Positions 51,029 to 59,628 of a stretch of DNA of 64,000 bases are shown piece by piece (the stretch's first letter is position 1; every line of letters begins with the position of its first letter). The stretch covers positions 2,666,001 through 2,730,000 of the forward strand of contig OZ220731.1 of assembly GCA_965116785.1 (NCBI GenBank). Direction: 5' to 3'. This DNA comes from Bin87 sp965116785. GTDB lineage: Bacteria; Chloroflexota; Dehalococcoidia; Lucifugimonadales; UBA3495. Position numbers and translations under genes: made by a program. Below the pieces are notes generated by a model. The model saw nothing but the letters and a program-made list of their open reading frames with translations. It was not told the DNA's origin and searched no databases.

Positions 51029-51475
51029 GGTTCACCTCGCAATGTGGAGTGAAAAGGTGGCATTAGCGTGTTGGCGCCATCTTACCATACGGACGTGCCG
51101 ACGCCCGAAATTCATGCGGGGTTGACGCTGGCGCGCTGCTGGTTGTGTTAGAATCGCGTAAATGGACGCTTGACCAGCATGCGCGCAACCGCTGCCAATT
51201 TGCCACGCTCCCTGATTCATGTACGTACGCAGCCTGCGCAGCAATCCCGTTGCAACCCGGCTCGTTATATACCGAGACCGCGTTGCGGACCATGGCAGGA
51301 TCCAACGCCTGCCGCACATACTTTTTCGCTGGGAACGGCACGGATAACATAACATTCGTGTATCTTTTATAAAAATATTGCGAAGTGTGCGCTATAATTG
51401 CCGAGCCTGAACGCCAACGACTGCGGTGACCGCCGGTTCACGCCCGGCCCGTTCGCCCTGGAGGAATAGCCGGAA
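51029..51475. promoter_or_regulatory. 447-base divergent region between the molybdenum hydroxylase and CoA-transferase genes
   Basis: No convincing gene is visible. A perfect TATAAT (51393-51398) 80 bases before the CoA-transferase start and an extended -10 TGTTAGAAT (51148-51156) with TTGACG (51122-51127) upstream at longer than optimal spacing are the best promoter candidates on the plus strand. A short AT-rich tract lies at 51360-51380. Confidence 0.4.
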
Positions 51476-52672
51476 ATGCGACCCCTGGAAGGCATCAAGG
51501 TACTGGACCTGACCCGCGCGCTGGCCGGACCATTCTGCGCCACTATGCTCGGGGACTACGGGGCCGACGTCATCAAGATCGAACGACCCGGCGCCGGCGA
51601 CGACACCCGCGGCTGGGGACCCCCGTTCATCGGCGAGGAATCCGCCTACTTCCTGTCGGTCAATCGCAACAAGCGCAGCCTCACCCTGAATCTGCGCGAC
51701 GAGAAGGCCCAGCAGATCTTCCTGAAGCTGGCCGCCGACGCCGACGTGATCGTCGAAAACTTCACCCCCGACGTGATGACCAACTTCAACCTCAGTTACG
51801 AGGACGTGAAGAAGATCAATCCCGCAATCGTCTACTGCTCCATCTCCGGTTTCGGCGCCAGCGGGCCCTACCGCGACCGGCCGGCCTACGACCAGATCAT
51901 GCAGGGCGTGAGCGGTCTGATGAGCATCACCGGCGACCTCGGCGGCGACCCCCAGAAGGTCGGCATCGCCGTGAGCGACATCGGCGCCGGAATGTGGGCC
52001 GCCTTCGCCGTCATGGCCGCCCTCTTCCATCGCAACTCTCCCAGCGGCACGGGCGAAGGCCAGTACATCGATCTCTCCATGCTCGACGCCCAGGTCGCGT
52101 GGATGACCTACCAGGCCGGCTACTATTTCGCCACGGGCAACGCTCCCCAAAGGCTGGGGGCGGCCCACCCGACACTCGTTCCCTACCAGGGCTTCAGGGG
52201 CGGGGACGGCAAGTTCTTCAACGTGGCGGTGGGTTCCGAGCGCCTCTGGGAGCGGTTCTGCCAGGGCATCGATCGCATGGACCTCAAGGACCGGGCCGAC
52301 TACGCCACCAATGGAGACCGGGTCAACCACCGTTCTGAACTGATCCAGTTGCTGGAGAAGCATTTCCAGAACAAGGACGCCGACGATTGGGTTGCCGACC
52401 TGCAGGCGGTCAGCGTCCCCGCCGGTCCCATCAACGACCTGAAGGACGTCTTCAACGACCCACAGGTTCTGCACCGGGAAATGCTCCTGGAAATGCCCCA
52501 CCCAACCCTTGGCACGATCCAACAGACCGGATTGCCCATCAAATTCTCCGAGACCCCTGGCGAACTGGAAAAGCATCCCCCGTTGCTGGGCGAACACAAC
52601 CGCCAGATACTCAGCGACCTGGGATACTCAGAATCCGATATCGACCAGATGGGCACCGCCGGCGTCATTTAG
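51476..52672 (+). CDS. CaiB/BaiF family CoA-transferase
   Basis: A 398-residue class III CoA-transferase. RPLEGIKVLDLTRALAGPFC is the N-terminal signature; then GDYGADVIKIERPGAGDDTR, YCSISGFGASGPYRDRPAYD with the catalytic Asp (about residue 140), and LFHRNSPSGTGEGQYIDLSM. Transfers CoA between an acyl donor and a carboxylic acid, often in degradation of odd acids. The SDR gene follows by 35 bases, so they may be co-transcribed. The substrate pair is unknown. Confidence 0.92.
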   Translation: MRPLEGIKVLDLTRALAGPFCATMLGDYGADVIKIERPGAGDDTRGWGPPFIGEESAYFLSVNRNKRSLTLNLRDEKAQQIFLKLAADADVIVENFTPDVMTNFNLSYEDVKKINPAIVYCSISGFGASGPYRDRPAYDQIMQGVSGLMSITGDLGGDPQKVGIAVSDIGAGMWAAFAVMAALFHRNSPSGTGEGQYIDLSMLDAQVAWMTYQAGYYFATGNAPQRLGAAHPTLVPYQGFRGGDGKFFNVAVGSERLWERFCQGIDRMDLKDRADYATNGDRVNHRSELIQLLEKHFQNKDADDWVADLQAVSVPAGPINDLKDVFNDPQVLHREMLLEMPHPTLGTIQQTGLPIKFSETPGELEKHPPLLGEHNRQILSDLGYSESDIDQMGTAGVI

Positions 52673-52707
52673 ATACCGGCGATTTGTGAGGGTAGGGAGG
52701 CAGTCTT

Positions 52708-53526
52708 ATGGACTTCGGACTCCAGGATACGGTTGCCCTGGTGGTCGATTCGCATCTTGCGATCGCAACTGCAACCGCCACCGCGTTGGCTAAAGAAGGG
52801 GCCATCCTCTCGTTGACCGCGCCCGACAATTACCGTATGCGCCACGTCGAGATGGAAATCGCCCGAAAGCACGTCCCCCAGGACCGCTTCCGCGCCGTAA
52901 TCGCCGACCTCGACCGGGAGCAGGACATCCACCGGCTGGTGCGCGAGACCCTGCACCGCCAGGGCAACATCGGCGTCATGGTCACCACCGTACAGGACCA
53001 GGGCAACCTGACGGCCAGCGAACTCGAGGACGAGCACATCGAGCCCGCCCTGGCCCGCAACTTCATGTCAGCCGTCCACCTGACCCGTGAGGTCCTGCCC
53101 CACATGAAGCGCTACGGTATGGGCCGCATCATCAATTTGGTCCCGTTCTCGGCCATGGAAGTGTCCCCTCACAACACGCTGTCGTCACTCAGCCTCGCCC
53201 CGGTGCTGGCATATTTCAAGGGCCTGGCGTCCGAACTGGCCCCGAACAACATCACCGTCAACAACGTGATCTACGCCGGCGTCCATAGCGAGGAGATCGA
53301 GGATCCCAAGGGTACTCAGGAACACGAAACGTCCGACGGCGAAGGAAATGGGCAGGAGTGCGCCGGCGCCAATCTCGAGGAGATCGTTGCCGAAGCCCCC
53401 ATGAAACGCCTGGGCACACCCAAGGAGATCGGCGATATAGTCTGCATGATCGCCTCGTCCCAGGCATCCTACCTCACCGGCGCCAACATCATCGTAGACG
53501 GCGGCATTCACCACAATTACGCCTGA
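52708..53526 (+). CDS. SDR family protein with degenerate cofactor and catalytic motifs
   Basis: A 272-residue Rossmann protein with the SDR fold. The C-terminal half is normal (PNNITVNNVIYAGV, MKRLGTPKEIGDIVCMIAS, TGANIIVDGGIHHNYA), but the N-terminal TGxxxGIG is replaced by VDSHLAIATATATAL, and the YxxxK catalytic pair is replaced by S and L at the aligned positions within LSSLSLAPVLAYFKGLASEL. It probably lacks normal reductase activity and may be a scaffold or a NAD(P)-binding partner. It follows the CoA-transferase gene closely. Confidence 0.85.
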   Translation: MDFGLQDTVALVVDSHLAIATATATALAKEGAILSLTAPDNYRMRHVEMEIARKHVPQDRFRAVIADLDREQDIHRLVRETLHRQGNIGVMVTTVQDQGNLTASELEDEHIEPALARNFMSAVHLTREVLPHMKRYGMGRIINLVPFSAMEVSPHNTLSSLSLAPVLAYFKGLASELAPNNITVNNVIYAGVHSEEIEDPKGTQEHETSDGEGNGQECAGANLEEIVAEAPMKRLGTPKEIGDIVCMIASSQASYLTGANIIVDGGIHHNYA

Positions 53527-53730
53527 CCCGTCCGGACCTTTCACTCCCTCATCCTGGCATCGTCCTGCATTCCGGCTCAAGGTCGGAATACGGGCGCCTC
53601 TCCAGGCAGACGGTATCGCCTCTCTGCTGTTCCTCTGATTCGTGACAACCGCGCAAAGTCGGGTTAGGATCAGGCAACGCCCAGACCCCAACCGCCGCGC
53701 ACCCATATTCGCTTTCCAAGGAGACCCCGC

Positions 53731-54921
53731 ATGGCCAACGCCAGGATGCTTGACGACGCCCGAGAGTACCTGCAAGCGGAAGACCTCCCGGGCTGGCTGA
53801 TCTACGATTACCTCGGCTGCAACCCGGTCCTGGCCCAGGTAGCCCAGCCGTCCGGCCATGTCACCCGTCCCGTCTTCCTGTTCGTGCCCGCGAGCGGCTC
53901 CCCCCGCCTGCTGACCCATCATGTCGACGCCGGCAAGTTTACGGACACCGCTGCTGGAGCCGGCCTGGAGCAGGTGGTGTACAGCAGCCGGACGACCCTG
54001 GAAAGCGCCCTGCAGGACACCCTGTCCGGTTACGGACGCGTCGCCATGGAATACTCCCCCCGCAACGGTCTGCCTCGCGTCTCGCGCGTCGACGCTGGGA
54101 CCGTAGAGCTGGTTCAGAGCATGGGCGCCGAAGTCGTTTCCTCCGCCGACCTGATGCAGTACGCCACCCAGCGCTGGTCACCAGACCAGCTGGCCGGACA
54201 CCGGCGCGCCGCCGAGAAGTTGGCCCGTATCGTCAACGAGGCTTTCTCCCGCATCGGACAGCGCCTCGCCGACGGCCCCACCGAGTTCGAGATCGCCGAG
54301 TTCATCCGCGCCCGCTTCCGCGAGGAGGGCCTGGTGACCGCCGACGGCCCTATCGTCTCCACCAACGCCCACTGCTCCGACCCTCACTACGAGCCCGCGC
54401 CCGAGGGTAGCAGCGTCATCGCCCGCGGCGACTGGATACTCATCGACCTGTGGGCCCGCGAGGACACCCCCGGCAGCGTCTACGCCGACATCACCTGGAC
54501 CGCCTACGTGGGAGACAACCCCGCCGACCACCACCGTCAGATCTTCGACATCGTCCTCGGCGCTCGCGACGCCGCCCTGTCCTTCCTGCAGGCTTCCTTT
54601 TCCCGCGGCGACTCAATACAGGGCTGGCAGGCCGACGACGTGGCCCGCAGCTACATTGCTGATAACGGCTTCGGCGACTACTTCACCCACCGCCTGGGCC
54701 ACAGCATCTACCACACCGTCCATGGCGAGGGCGTCAACCTGGACAATTTCGAGACCCACGACACCCGCCGCATCATCCCCGGCATCGGGTTCTCCATCGA
54801 GCCGGGTATCTACCTGCCCGAGTTCGGCGTCCGCTCCGAAATCGACGCCTTCATGAGCGAAGACGGTCCCTACGCATCCTCGCCGGTGCAGCGGAACATT
54901 GTGTTGATTACGGCCCCGTGA
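53731..54921 (+). CDS. M24 family metallopeptidase (Xaa-Pro peptidase-like)
   Basis: A 396-residue aminopeptidase-P/creatinase-fold protein. The five metal ligands are visible in order: Asp in ILIDLWARE, Asp in VYADITWTAYVG, His in THRLGHSIYHTVHGEG, Glu in GFSIEPGIYLPEF, and Glu in GVRSEIDAFM. The N-terminal 150 residues form the non-catalytic creatinase domain. It would act as a cytoplasmic proline-specific or related peptidase. GGAG lies 9 bases before the ATG. The YceI gene converges on it with a 14-base overlap. Confidence 0.92.
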   Translation: MANARMLDDAREYLQAEDLPGWLIYDYLGCNPVLAQVAQPSGHVTRPVFLFVPASGSPRLLTHHVDAGKFTDTAAGAGLEQVVYSSRTTLESALQDTLSGYGRVAMEYSPRNGLPRVSRVDAGTVELVQSMGAEVVSSADLMQYATQRWSPDQLAGHRRAAEKLARIVNEAFSRIGQRLADGPTEFEIAEFIRARFREEGLVTADGPIVSTNAHCSDPHYEPAPEGSSVIARGDWILIDLWAREDTPGSVYADITWTAYVGDNPADHHRQIFDIVLGARDAALSFLQASFSRGDSIQGWQADDVARSYIADNGFGDYFTHRLGHSIYHTVHGEGVNLDNFETHDTRRIIPGIGFSIEPGIYLPEFGVRSEIDAFMSEDGPYASSPVQRNIVLITAP

Positions 54922-55762
54922 TCGTCCCGAAGAAGTCCAGTTCCAGCAGGATTTCGTCCTCCACGCTTACCACTATCGCCACCCTGGGCTTGTCCATTCC
55001 GAAGTCCTCGAAGGTGAACATCACGCTGGCGAACCCCGTGGCCGTCCCATCTCCGGCGAACTCAGCCATGGCATCCCACGTAACCTCGCGGGTCTGGTCG
55101 CGCACCGTCAGGTCCCCCGTGATGGTGAACTCCACGGAGCCGGTCGCATCCGATACAGGCGCCGGCAGACCATCCACCGCAGTAGGGACGAACACCACCT
55201 CCGGCCAGGTGTCCGTGAGCAGGGTTCGGTTGCGCACGTAGCCGTCCCGCCGGTTGCTGTCCGTGCGCAGCGTCGCTGCCTGCACTGCGATGCGGCTGCT
55301 GTCCGCGATCACCTTTCCATCAGCATCGAATGCAATGCTGCCTGCCACATCCAAGGTTTCGCCCGTGGCGATCTTGAAGCCGGTGTTGGCCAGTACCTCC
55401 TCCACCTTGTAGCGGGCGATCGTACCGTCGGCCAGCGTGAACACCGTGGCGCCGTCCGTTGCAACGGGTTCTGACATGGGGTGTGCCAGGGGCGCCACCG
55501 TAGCCGACTCCGGCTCGGTGGTTGCGGTTGACGGGCTCGCAATCGTCGGAGCGACGGTGGGTGCAATGGTTGGCGCGACCGTTTCCGCCGCCACCGGAGC
55601 CCTGGTCTCCGTGGGCAGGGCCGGCGCGGACGTGTCGGGCACGGCCGGCGGAGCCGGTGGAGCCGGCAGATCCGAGCTCGGCCCACCGCAAGCAACCGTA
55701 AACAGCGCTGCTGCCAGGACCAGCATAAGCAGGGAGGCGAAAGAGGGGAAAAAGCGCATCAC
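54908..55762 (-). CDS. YceI-like lipoprotein
   Basis: A 284-residue exported protein. Residues 1-25 are a signal peptide ending in a lipobox (LFTVACGG, Cys at about 25), followed by a Pro/Thr/Ala-rich linker with APTIAPTVAPTI repeats, then a YceI-type lipid-binding beta barrel from about residue 105: GTIARYKVEEVLANTG, ADSSRIAVQAATLRTDSNRRD, EVVFVPTAVDG, GDLTVRDQTREVTWDA and SVMFTFEDFGMDKPRVAIVV. YceI proteins bind isoprenoid-like lipids in the periplasm or cell surface. No cytochrome b561 partner is adjacent. Confidence 0.85.
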   Translation of the reverse strand: MMRFFPSFASLLMLVLAAALFTVACGGPSSDLPAPPAPPAVPDTSAPALPTETRAPVAAETVAPTIAPTVAPTIASPSTATTEPESATVAPLAHPMSEPVATDGATVFTLADGTIARYKVEEVLANTGFKIATGETLDVAGSIAFDADGKVIADSSRIAVQAATLRTDSNRRDGYVRNRTLLTDTWPEVVFVPTAVDGLPAPVSDATGSVEFTITGDLTVRDQTREVTWDAMAEFAGDGTATGFASVMFTFEDFGMDKPRVAIVVSVEDEILLELDFFGTITGP

Positions 55763-55875
55763 GAAAATCTCCTGAAGTTATGGGAGCAACGGCAACCCAG
55801 TGATTCTAACATTGCCCACCCTACGGGGCGGCGGTACAATCTCGCCAACACTCGTCACCAAGGGAGCAACCCATC

Positions 55876-57021
55876 ATGAAATTCGGCCTGGCCTACGAAA
55901 TGCAGCGTCCGGAACTGGACGACCACGCCGTCATCGAGGAAACCATCGAGCAGGTCTGCCTGGCCGACGAGATGGGCTTCGATTATGTCTGGTTCGTGGA
56001 GCACCACTTCCTCACCACTTTCAGCATGTCGCCCTGCCCCGAGGTAATCTTCGGCGCCCTCAGCCGCCTGACCAAGCGCATCCGCCTCGGGTTCGGCGTC
56101 GTCATCCTGCCCTACCACCATCCGGTACGCGTCGCCGAGCGCGTCGCCATGGTCGACCACCTCACCAACGGGCGAGTCGACATGGGCACAGGCCGCAGCG
56201 CCGCCTACGAGCAGACCGGCATGGGCATCGATCCACGCGAAACCCGCGAGATGTGGGAGGAATCGCTCAGGATGATCCCCCAGATCTGGGATGCCGACTA
56301 CTTCGAGTGGGAGGGCAAATACTGGAACGTGCCTCCGCGTCAGGTCCTGCCCAAGCCCTACCAGCAGCCCCATCCGCCCATCTGGGTCGCCGCCCTTCAG
56401 CCGGCCACCTACGAGTTGGCCGCCCAGCGCGGCATCGGCGTCATGGCCCTGGGCGTCAGCGCTCCTTCCGTCCTGGAGCCGCACATCGCCGCCTACAGGG
56501 AGAACATCAAGGATGCCCAGCCCGTGGGCCAGTTCGTCAACAACCAGTGGCTCAGCTCGGTCTTCGGCCTCTGCGGACCCGACAACTCCGGCACCCGCCA
56601 GCTCTGCGCCGACTCGTTGAAGACCTTCTTCGGACCCGGCCGTCCCTACGTCCAGGACCAGAAGGACGTCTACTCTCGCCTGCTCGACCAGTGGGGCGGC
56701 ATCCCTGAGCACCTGCAGCAGAACTTCTCCCGCTACGTCGACGTGTCCGCCGATGGCGAATCTGCTGACGGTGGCGTTGACCTGTCCGGCGGCACTGCCC
56801 TCGCCCAAAAAATCTGGGAGGAGTTCGACGCCGATACCCTGGCCGAGCGCGGCGTCATCGTCGCCGGCGACCCTGACAGCTGCATCCAGGCCGCGAAACT
56901 CCACGAGGCCACGGGCGTCGACCAGCTCCAGTTCCTCATGGCCACCGAGACCGTCGCCCACGACAAGGTCATGGAATCCATCGAGATGTTCGGCAAGCAC
57001 GTTTTCCCTGCGTTCAAGTAG
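55876..57021 (+). CDS. LLM class flavin-dependent monooxygenase
   Basis: A 381-residue luciferase-like enzyme. LADEMGFDYVWFVEHHFLTTF, IRLGFGVVILPYHHPVRVAE, VDHLTNGRVDMGTGRSAAYEQ and LPKPYQQPHPPIWVAALQP are typical of FMNH2-type alkanal or alkanesulfonate-like monooxygenases. The EHHF and GTGRS forms match the two-component FMN class. AGGGAGCAA is 7 bases before the ATG. The substrate is unknown. Confidence 0.9.
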   Translation: MKFGLAYEMQRPELDDHAVIEETIEQVCLADEMGFDYVWFVEHHFLTTFSMSPCPEVIFGALSRLTKRIRLGFGVVILPYHHPVRVAERVAMVDHLTNGRVDMGTGRSAAYEQTGMGIDPRETREMWEESLRMIPQIWDADYFEWEGKYWNVPPRQVLPKPYQQPHPPIWVAALQPATYELAAQRGIGVMALGVSAPSVLEPHIAAYRENIKDAQPVGQFVNNQWLSSVFGLCGPDNSGTRQLCADSLKTFFGPGRPYVQDQKDVYSRLLDQWGGIPEHLQQNFSRYVDVSADGESADGGVDLSGGTALAQKIWEEFDADTLAERGVIVAGDPDSCIQAAKLHEATGVDQLQFLMATETVAHDKVMESIEMFGKHVFPAFK

Positions 57022-57108
57022 GGAACCCGCGGATCCGGGCGATCAGCGAATTGTGTGCTAACCTGAATAAGCGCTCGACAGAGCCATTCTCCCATCAGGT
57101 AAGCTCAA

Positions 57109-57897
57109 GTGACGGCGCCAATCCTCGACCTCGACCTGCCACCCGAGCACCCGCTGCGGCAGATCCTCGATTTCATCTCCGCGCACCCCGAGGTGCGGCA
57201 ACCGGTGTTGCGCGCTCTGCTCACTGAGGACTTCCTGTCCCTGCCGGTGCAGGTGCGGGAACTGACCGAGCGGGTGGATGGTGTCGCCGGGCAGGTCGAC
57301 GAACTCCGCGAGGACCTCGGTAGTTTCAAGGAAGAAACGCGCGAGCAGTTTCGAGCAGTGAACGCCCGCATCGACGAGACCAACACTCGCATTGACGGGG
57401 TCAATACTCGCATCGACGAAAGCGCTGATTCTATTGTCCGAAGGATGGAGGGTTCTTTAGGGCGCTTCAGGGGAGAAACTTACGAAAAACGTTGCATCGA
57501 AAAGATAGACGAGCTCCTGTCGGACCACTTCGGTTACGCGCAACCTCTTGACCGAGAGCCAATAAATCGCCAACTGGCACAGGTCCGCCGGGACGGAGCG
57601 ATCAGTCGCCAGGAATACCTCGACGGTCGAAATGTGGACATCATCGCCCACGACACATTTGCCTACGACGGCGAACGCCGATGGGCAGTGGTCGAAGTAT
57701 CAATAACGTTCAACCGCAACGACCTGGAGAACGCGGCCCGCCGCTCAGCCATCATTGCGAGTGTGTTCGGCGTACAGACCCAAGCGTTTGTAGTCACCAA
57801 CAGTCCATGGCCGGATGACGTAAACGCGGTTGCGGAGCGGATGGGGGTCACCATCGTCCGTAGCCATGATCCGGCATACCAAGATCAACCACTCTGA
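57109..57897 (+). CDS. coiled-coil protein with PD-(D/E)XK-nuclease-like C-terminal domain
   Basis: A 262-residue protein starting at GTG 57109. A Leu/Pro-rich N-terminus precedes a coiled coil with seven-residue repeats (RIDETNTRIDGVNTRIDES, about residues 87-105). The C-terminal domain has RNVDIIAHDTFAYDGE (Asp) and RRWAVVEVSITFNRNDL followed by AARRSAIIASVFGVQTQAFV. The Glu strand is followed by Ser where Lys is usual. Shared with the gene at 36455 are the coiled coil, the VEVSI motif, and the helix after it. A regulated nuclease role is an inference. Confidence 0.6.
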   Translation: MTAPILDLDLPPEHPLRQILDFISAHPEVRQPVLRALLTEDFLSLPVQVRELTERVDGVAGQVDELREDLGSFKEETREQFRAVNARIDETNTRIDGVNTRIDESADSIVRRMEGSLGRFRGETYEKRCIEKIDELLSDHFGYAQPLDREPINRQLAQVRRDGAISRQEYLDGRNVDIIAHDTFAYDGERRWAVVEVSITFNRNDLENAARRSAIIASVFGVQTQAFVVTNSPWPDDVNAVAERMGVTIVRSHDPAYQDQPL

Positions 57898-57908
57898 TCG
57901 CAACAGCA

Positions 57909-57931
57909 GGGGCGACCATTCAGGTCGCCCC
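57909..57931. terminator. GGGGCG-family hairpin downstream of the coiled-coil gene
   Basis: GGGGCGACC and GGTCGCCCC form a 9-bp stem around a 5-base loop, 11 bases after the stop at 57897, followed by CATTCTTTC. It is a likely bidirectional terminator between this gene and the convergent LLM gene. Confidence 0.6.
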
Positions 57932-57962
57932 CATTCTTTCCCGGCGGTTGCCTCTCAGGCCG

Positions 57963-59057
57963 TTACGCCGGTTCTCCCGTCAGATCGCTCACTCGGGGCG
58001 CCACCTCCTCGGCGATTAGGCGCAGGCAGTCCATCTCCCACTGGTGATCGTCCGGGTCCTGGGTGATACACAACAGGTGCCCGAAGCCGCCCACGCCGTC
58101 GTAAAGCTGCCGGATCTTCTGGGCGCACTCGTCCGGATCGCCCACGATCCAGATGTTTTCCATCATGTAGTCGACGGTCAGTTCATCGTCACCCATGTTC
58201 GGGTCGATCTTGGTGGCCTGGATCAGGCCCGAACCCAGCCGGTTGGGCAACTGGTGCTGCAGGTAGTTTCGCCCCAGCACCGCGTGGGCGCGCTCGCGCG
58301 CCTCCTCGCCGGTCTCCGCCACGAACACGTCCCGCCCGATGCGCCAGTCGGAACGGTGCGCCTCACGACCCGCCTCTGCCGCGGCATCCTCCACCGTGGT
58401 CCAGTGATCCGCCAAATACTGCGGAGCCAGGTTGCTGCTGCTCATGGGGATGTAACCCTCGCGTCCGGCCACCCGGATGCTGCTGCTCCCAATGGACGTG
58501 GCGGCCACGCCGATGGGTGGGTGTGGCTGCTGCAGCGGCTTCATGTGCAGTCCGCGTTCCAACACCGGGTCCAGCTCCGGCGCTTCGATGTCGAAGAACT
58601 CGCCGTGGTACGAGAACTGCCCCTCTGACGCCCACAGGCTCAGCACGACATCCAGCACTTCGGCCGCACGGCGCCGCACGTCGTCGCCCTGGCTGGGGTC
58701 CATGCCGAACAGCTGCAGGTCGGTGGGGATCGCCCGGTGCCCGATGCCCCAGTACAGCCGCCCCCGCGTCAGGTGGTCCAGCATGGCGATCCGGTGCGCC
58801 AGCTCGATGGGGTTATGGATCGGCAGCAGCGTGACGCCTGTTGCCAGCCGGATGTTCTCCGTCAAAGCAGAAGCCTTGGCGATCAACAGGTCGGGGAACG
58901 GGGCGTTCTCCCACCGTTCGGTGAGGTGCTCCCCGATCCAGGCCTCGTGGAATCCCAGCCGGTCGGCCTCCTGCAGCAGGTCAAGGTCACGGTCGTAGGA
59001 ATCGGCGTAGGAACGGTGCGGCGGATGCAGGGGCATCATGAACAGGCCGAATTGCAT
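57963..59057 (-). CDS. LLM class flavin-dependent monooxygenase
   Basis: A 364-residue luciferase-like protein. It begins MQFGLFMMPLHPPHRSYADS, and EADRLGFHEAWIGEHLTERW, IRLATGVTLLPIHNPIELAH, LDHLTRGRLYWGIGHRAIPTD and GLHMKPLQQPHPPIGVAATS are clear landmarks. The YWGIGHRA loop in place of GxGxG-W differs from the other four family members in the window. The ATG at 59057 is selected because residues upstream have no family character and AAGGAG lies 6 bases before it. The substrate is unknown. Confidence 0.88.
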   Translation of the reverse strand: MQFGLFMMPLHPPHRSYADSYDRDLDLLQEADRLGFHEAWIGEHLTERWENAPFPDLLIAKASALTENIRLATGVTLLPIHNPIELAHRIAMLDHLTRGRLYWGIGHRAIPTDLQLFGMDPSQGDDVRRRAAEVLDVVLSLWASEGQFSYHGEFFDIEAPELDPVLERGLHMKPLQQPHPPIGVAATSIGSSSIRVAGREGYIPMSSSNLAPQYLADHWTTVEDAAAEAGREAHRSDWRIGRDVFVAETGEEARERAHAVLGRNYLQHQLPNRLGSGLIQATKIDPNMGDDELTVDYMMENIWIVGDPDECAQKIRQLYDGVGGFGHLLCITQDPDDHQWEMDCLRLIAEEVAPRVSDLTGEPA

Positions 59058-59124
59058 GTCTGAACTCCTTGGCGCGGTTGATGCGGCCAGAATAACCCAG
59101 CGCGCAACCGACGGCAAACAGCCG

Positions 59125-59628
59125 CTAGGCCAGCCGTTGTACCGGGTAGTCGGGAAAGGTGCGGTTCCAAGAGGCGATGTTGAAAACGCCGCAACTCCTC
59201 ACCAGTAGACGAACCCAGGGTTGAGACCCTGGCCCGTGTAGCGGAAGGTTACGTTCCAGCATGTCGTTCGCGATAGACAATTCAGGCTCGGACAACAAGT
59301 CCAAGGCAACCAGCACTAGGTAGTCCACAGGCTTTTCCGCTCGCCCCGACGCCCACTCGTACAGAAATGAGTCCCTGTATTTGTACTTGAGATCATCGGC
59401 CAGGCCGCCGCTGAGAAGGGTTTGAGCATATTGGATATCGGTGCCGGTTGGAGCTCCAGGATTTTGCGGGTCTTTGATTTCTATGAATTGGTAGCAATCA
59501 TCAAGTTCAACAACGAAATCCACCGCCCTCATGCAGTGGCTCAACCCATGACTTGGGTCATCGAATTTACGCGCGGTTATTTCGTGATTGATGGTGATTT
59601 CCAAGTTTCCTTCGGTGAAGACGATCAT
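59125..59628 (-). CDS. PD-(D/E)XK nuclease-like protein coupled to the AAA ATPase
   Basis: A 167-residue protein, second in a two-gene operon. RAVDFVVELDDCYQFIEIKDP (shown in parts: VDFVVELDD, QFIEIKDP) provides Asp37, then Glu50 and Lys52 in the strand order of a PD-(D/E)XK nuclease. The helices that follow (TDIQYAQTLLSGGLADDLKY) and LVLVALDLLSEPELSIANDM fit a small alpha/beta core. Its ATG overlaps the ATPase stop (59625-59628). I know of no named family for it. A nuclease effector role is an inference. Confidence 0.62.
   Translation of the reverse strand: MIVFTEGNLEITINHEITARKFDDPSHGLSHCMRAVDFVVELDDCYQFIEIKDPQNPGAPTGTDIQYAQTLLSGGLADDLKYKYRDSFLYEWASGRAEKPVDYLVLVALDLLSEPELSIANDMLERNLPLHGPGSQPWVRLLVRSCGVFNIASWNRTFPDYPVQRLA

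Noticed and set aside
48707..51052. Plus-strand open frame of about 780 codons
   Set aside because: It is antisense to the molybdenum hydroxylase large subunit, which carries all of the expected cofactor motifs. The antisense product is His/Arg/Val-rich without recognisable domains.
51032..51355. Minus-strand frames of about 100 codons upstream of the molybdenum hydroxylase gene
   Set aside because: Atypical composition (Cys-, Arg- and Met-rich), no ribosome site, and overlapping frames of similar size on both strands; more likely promoter DNA.
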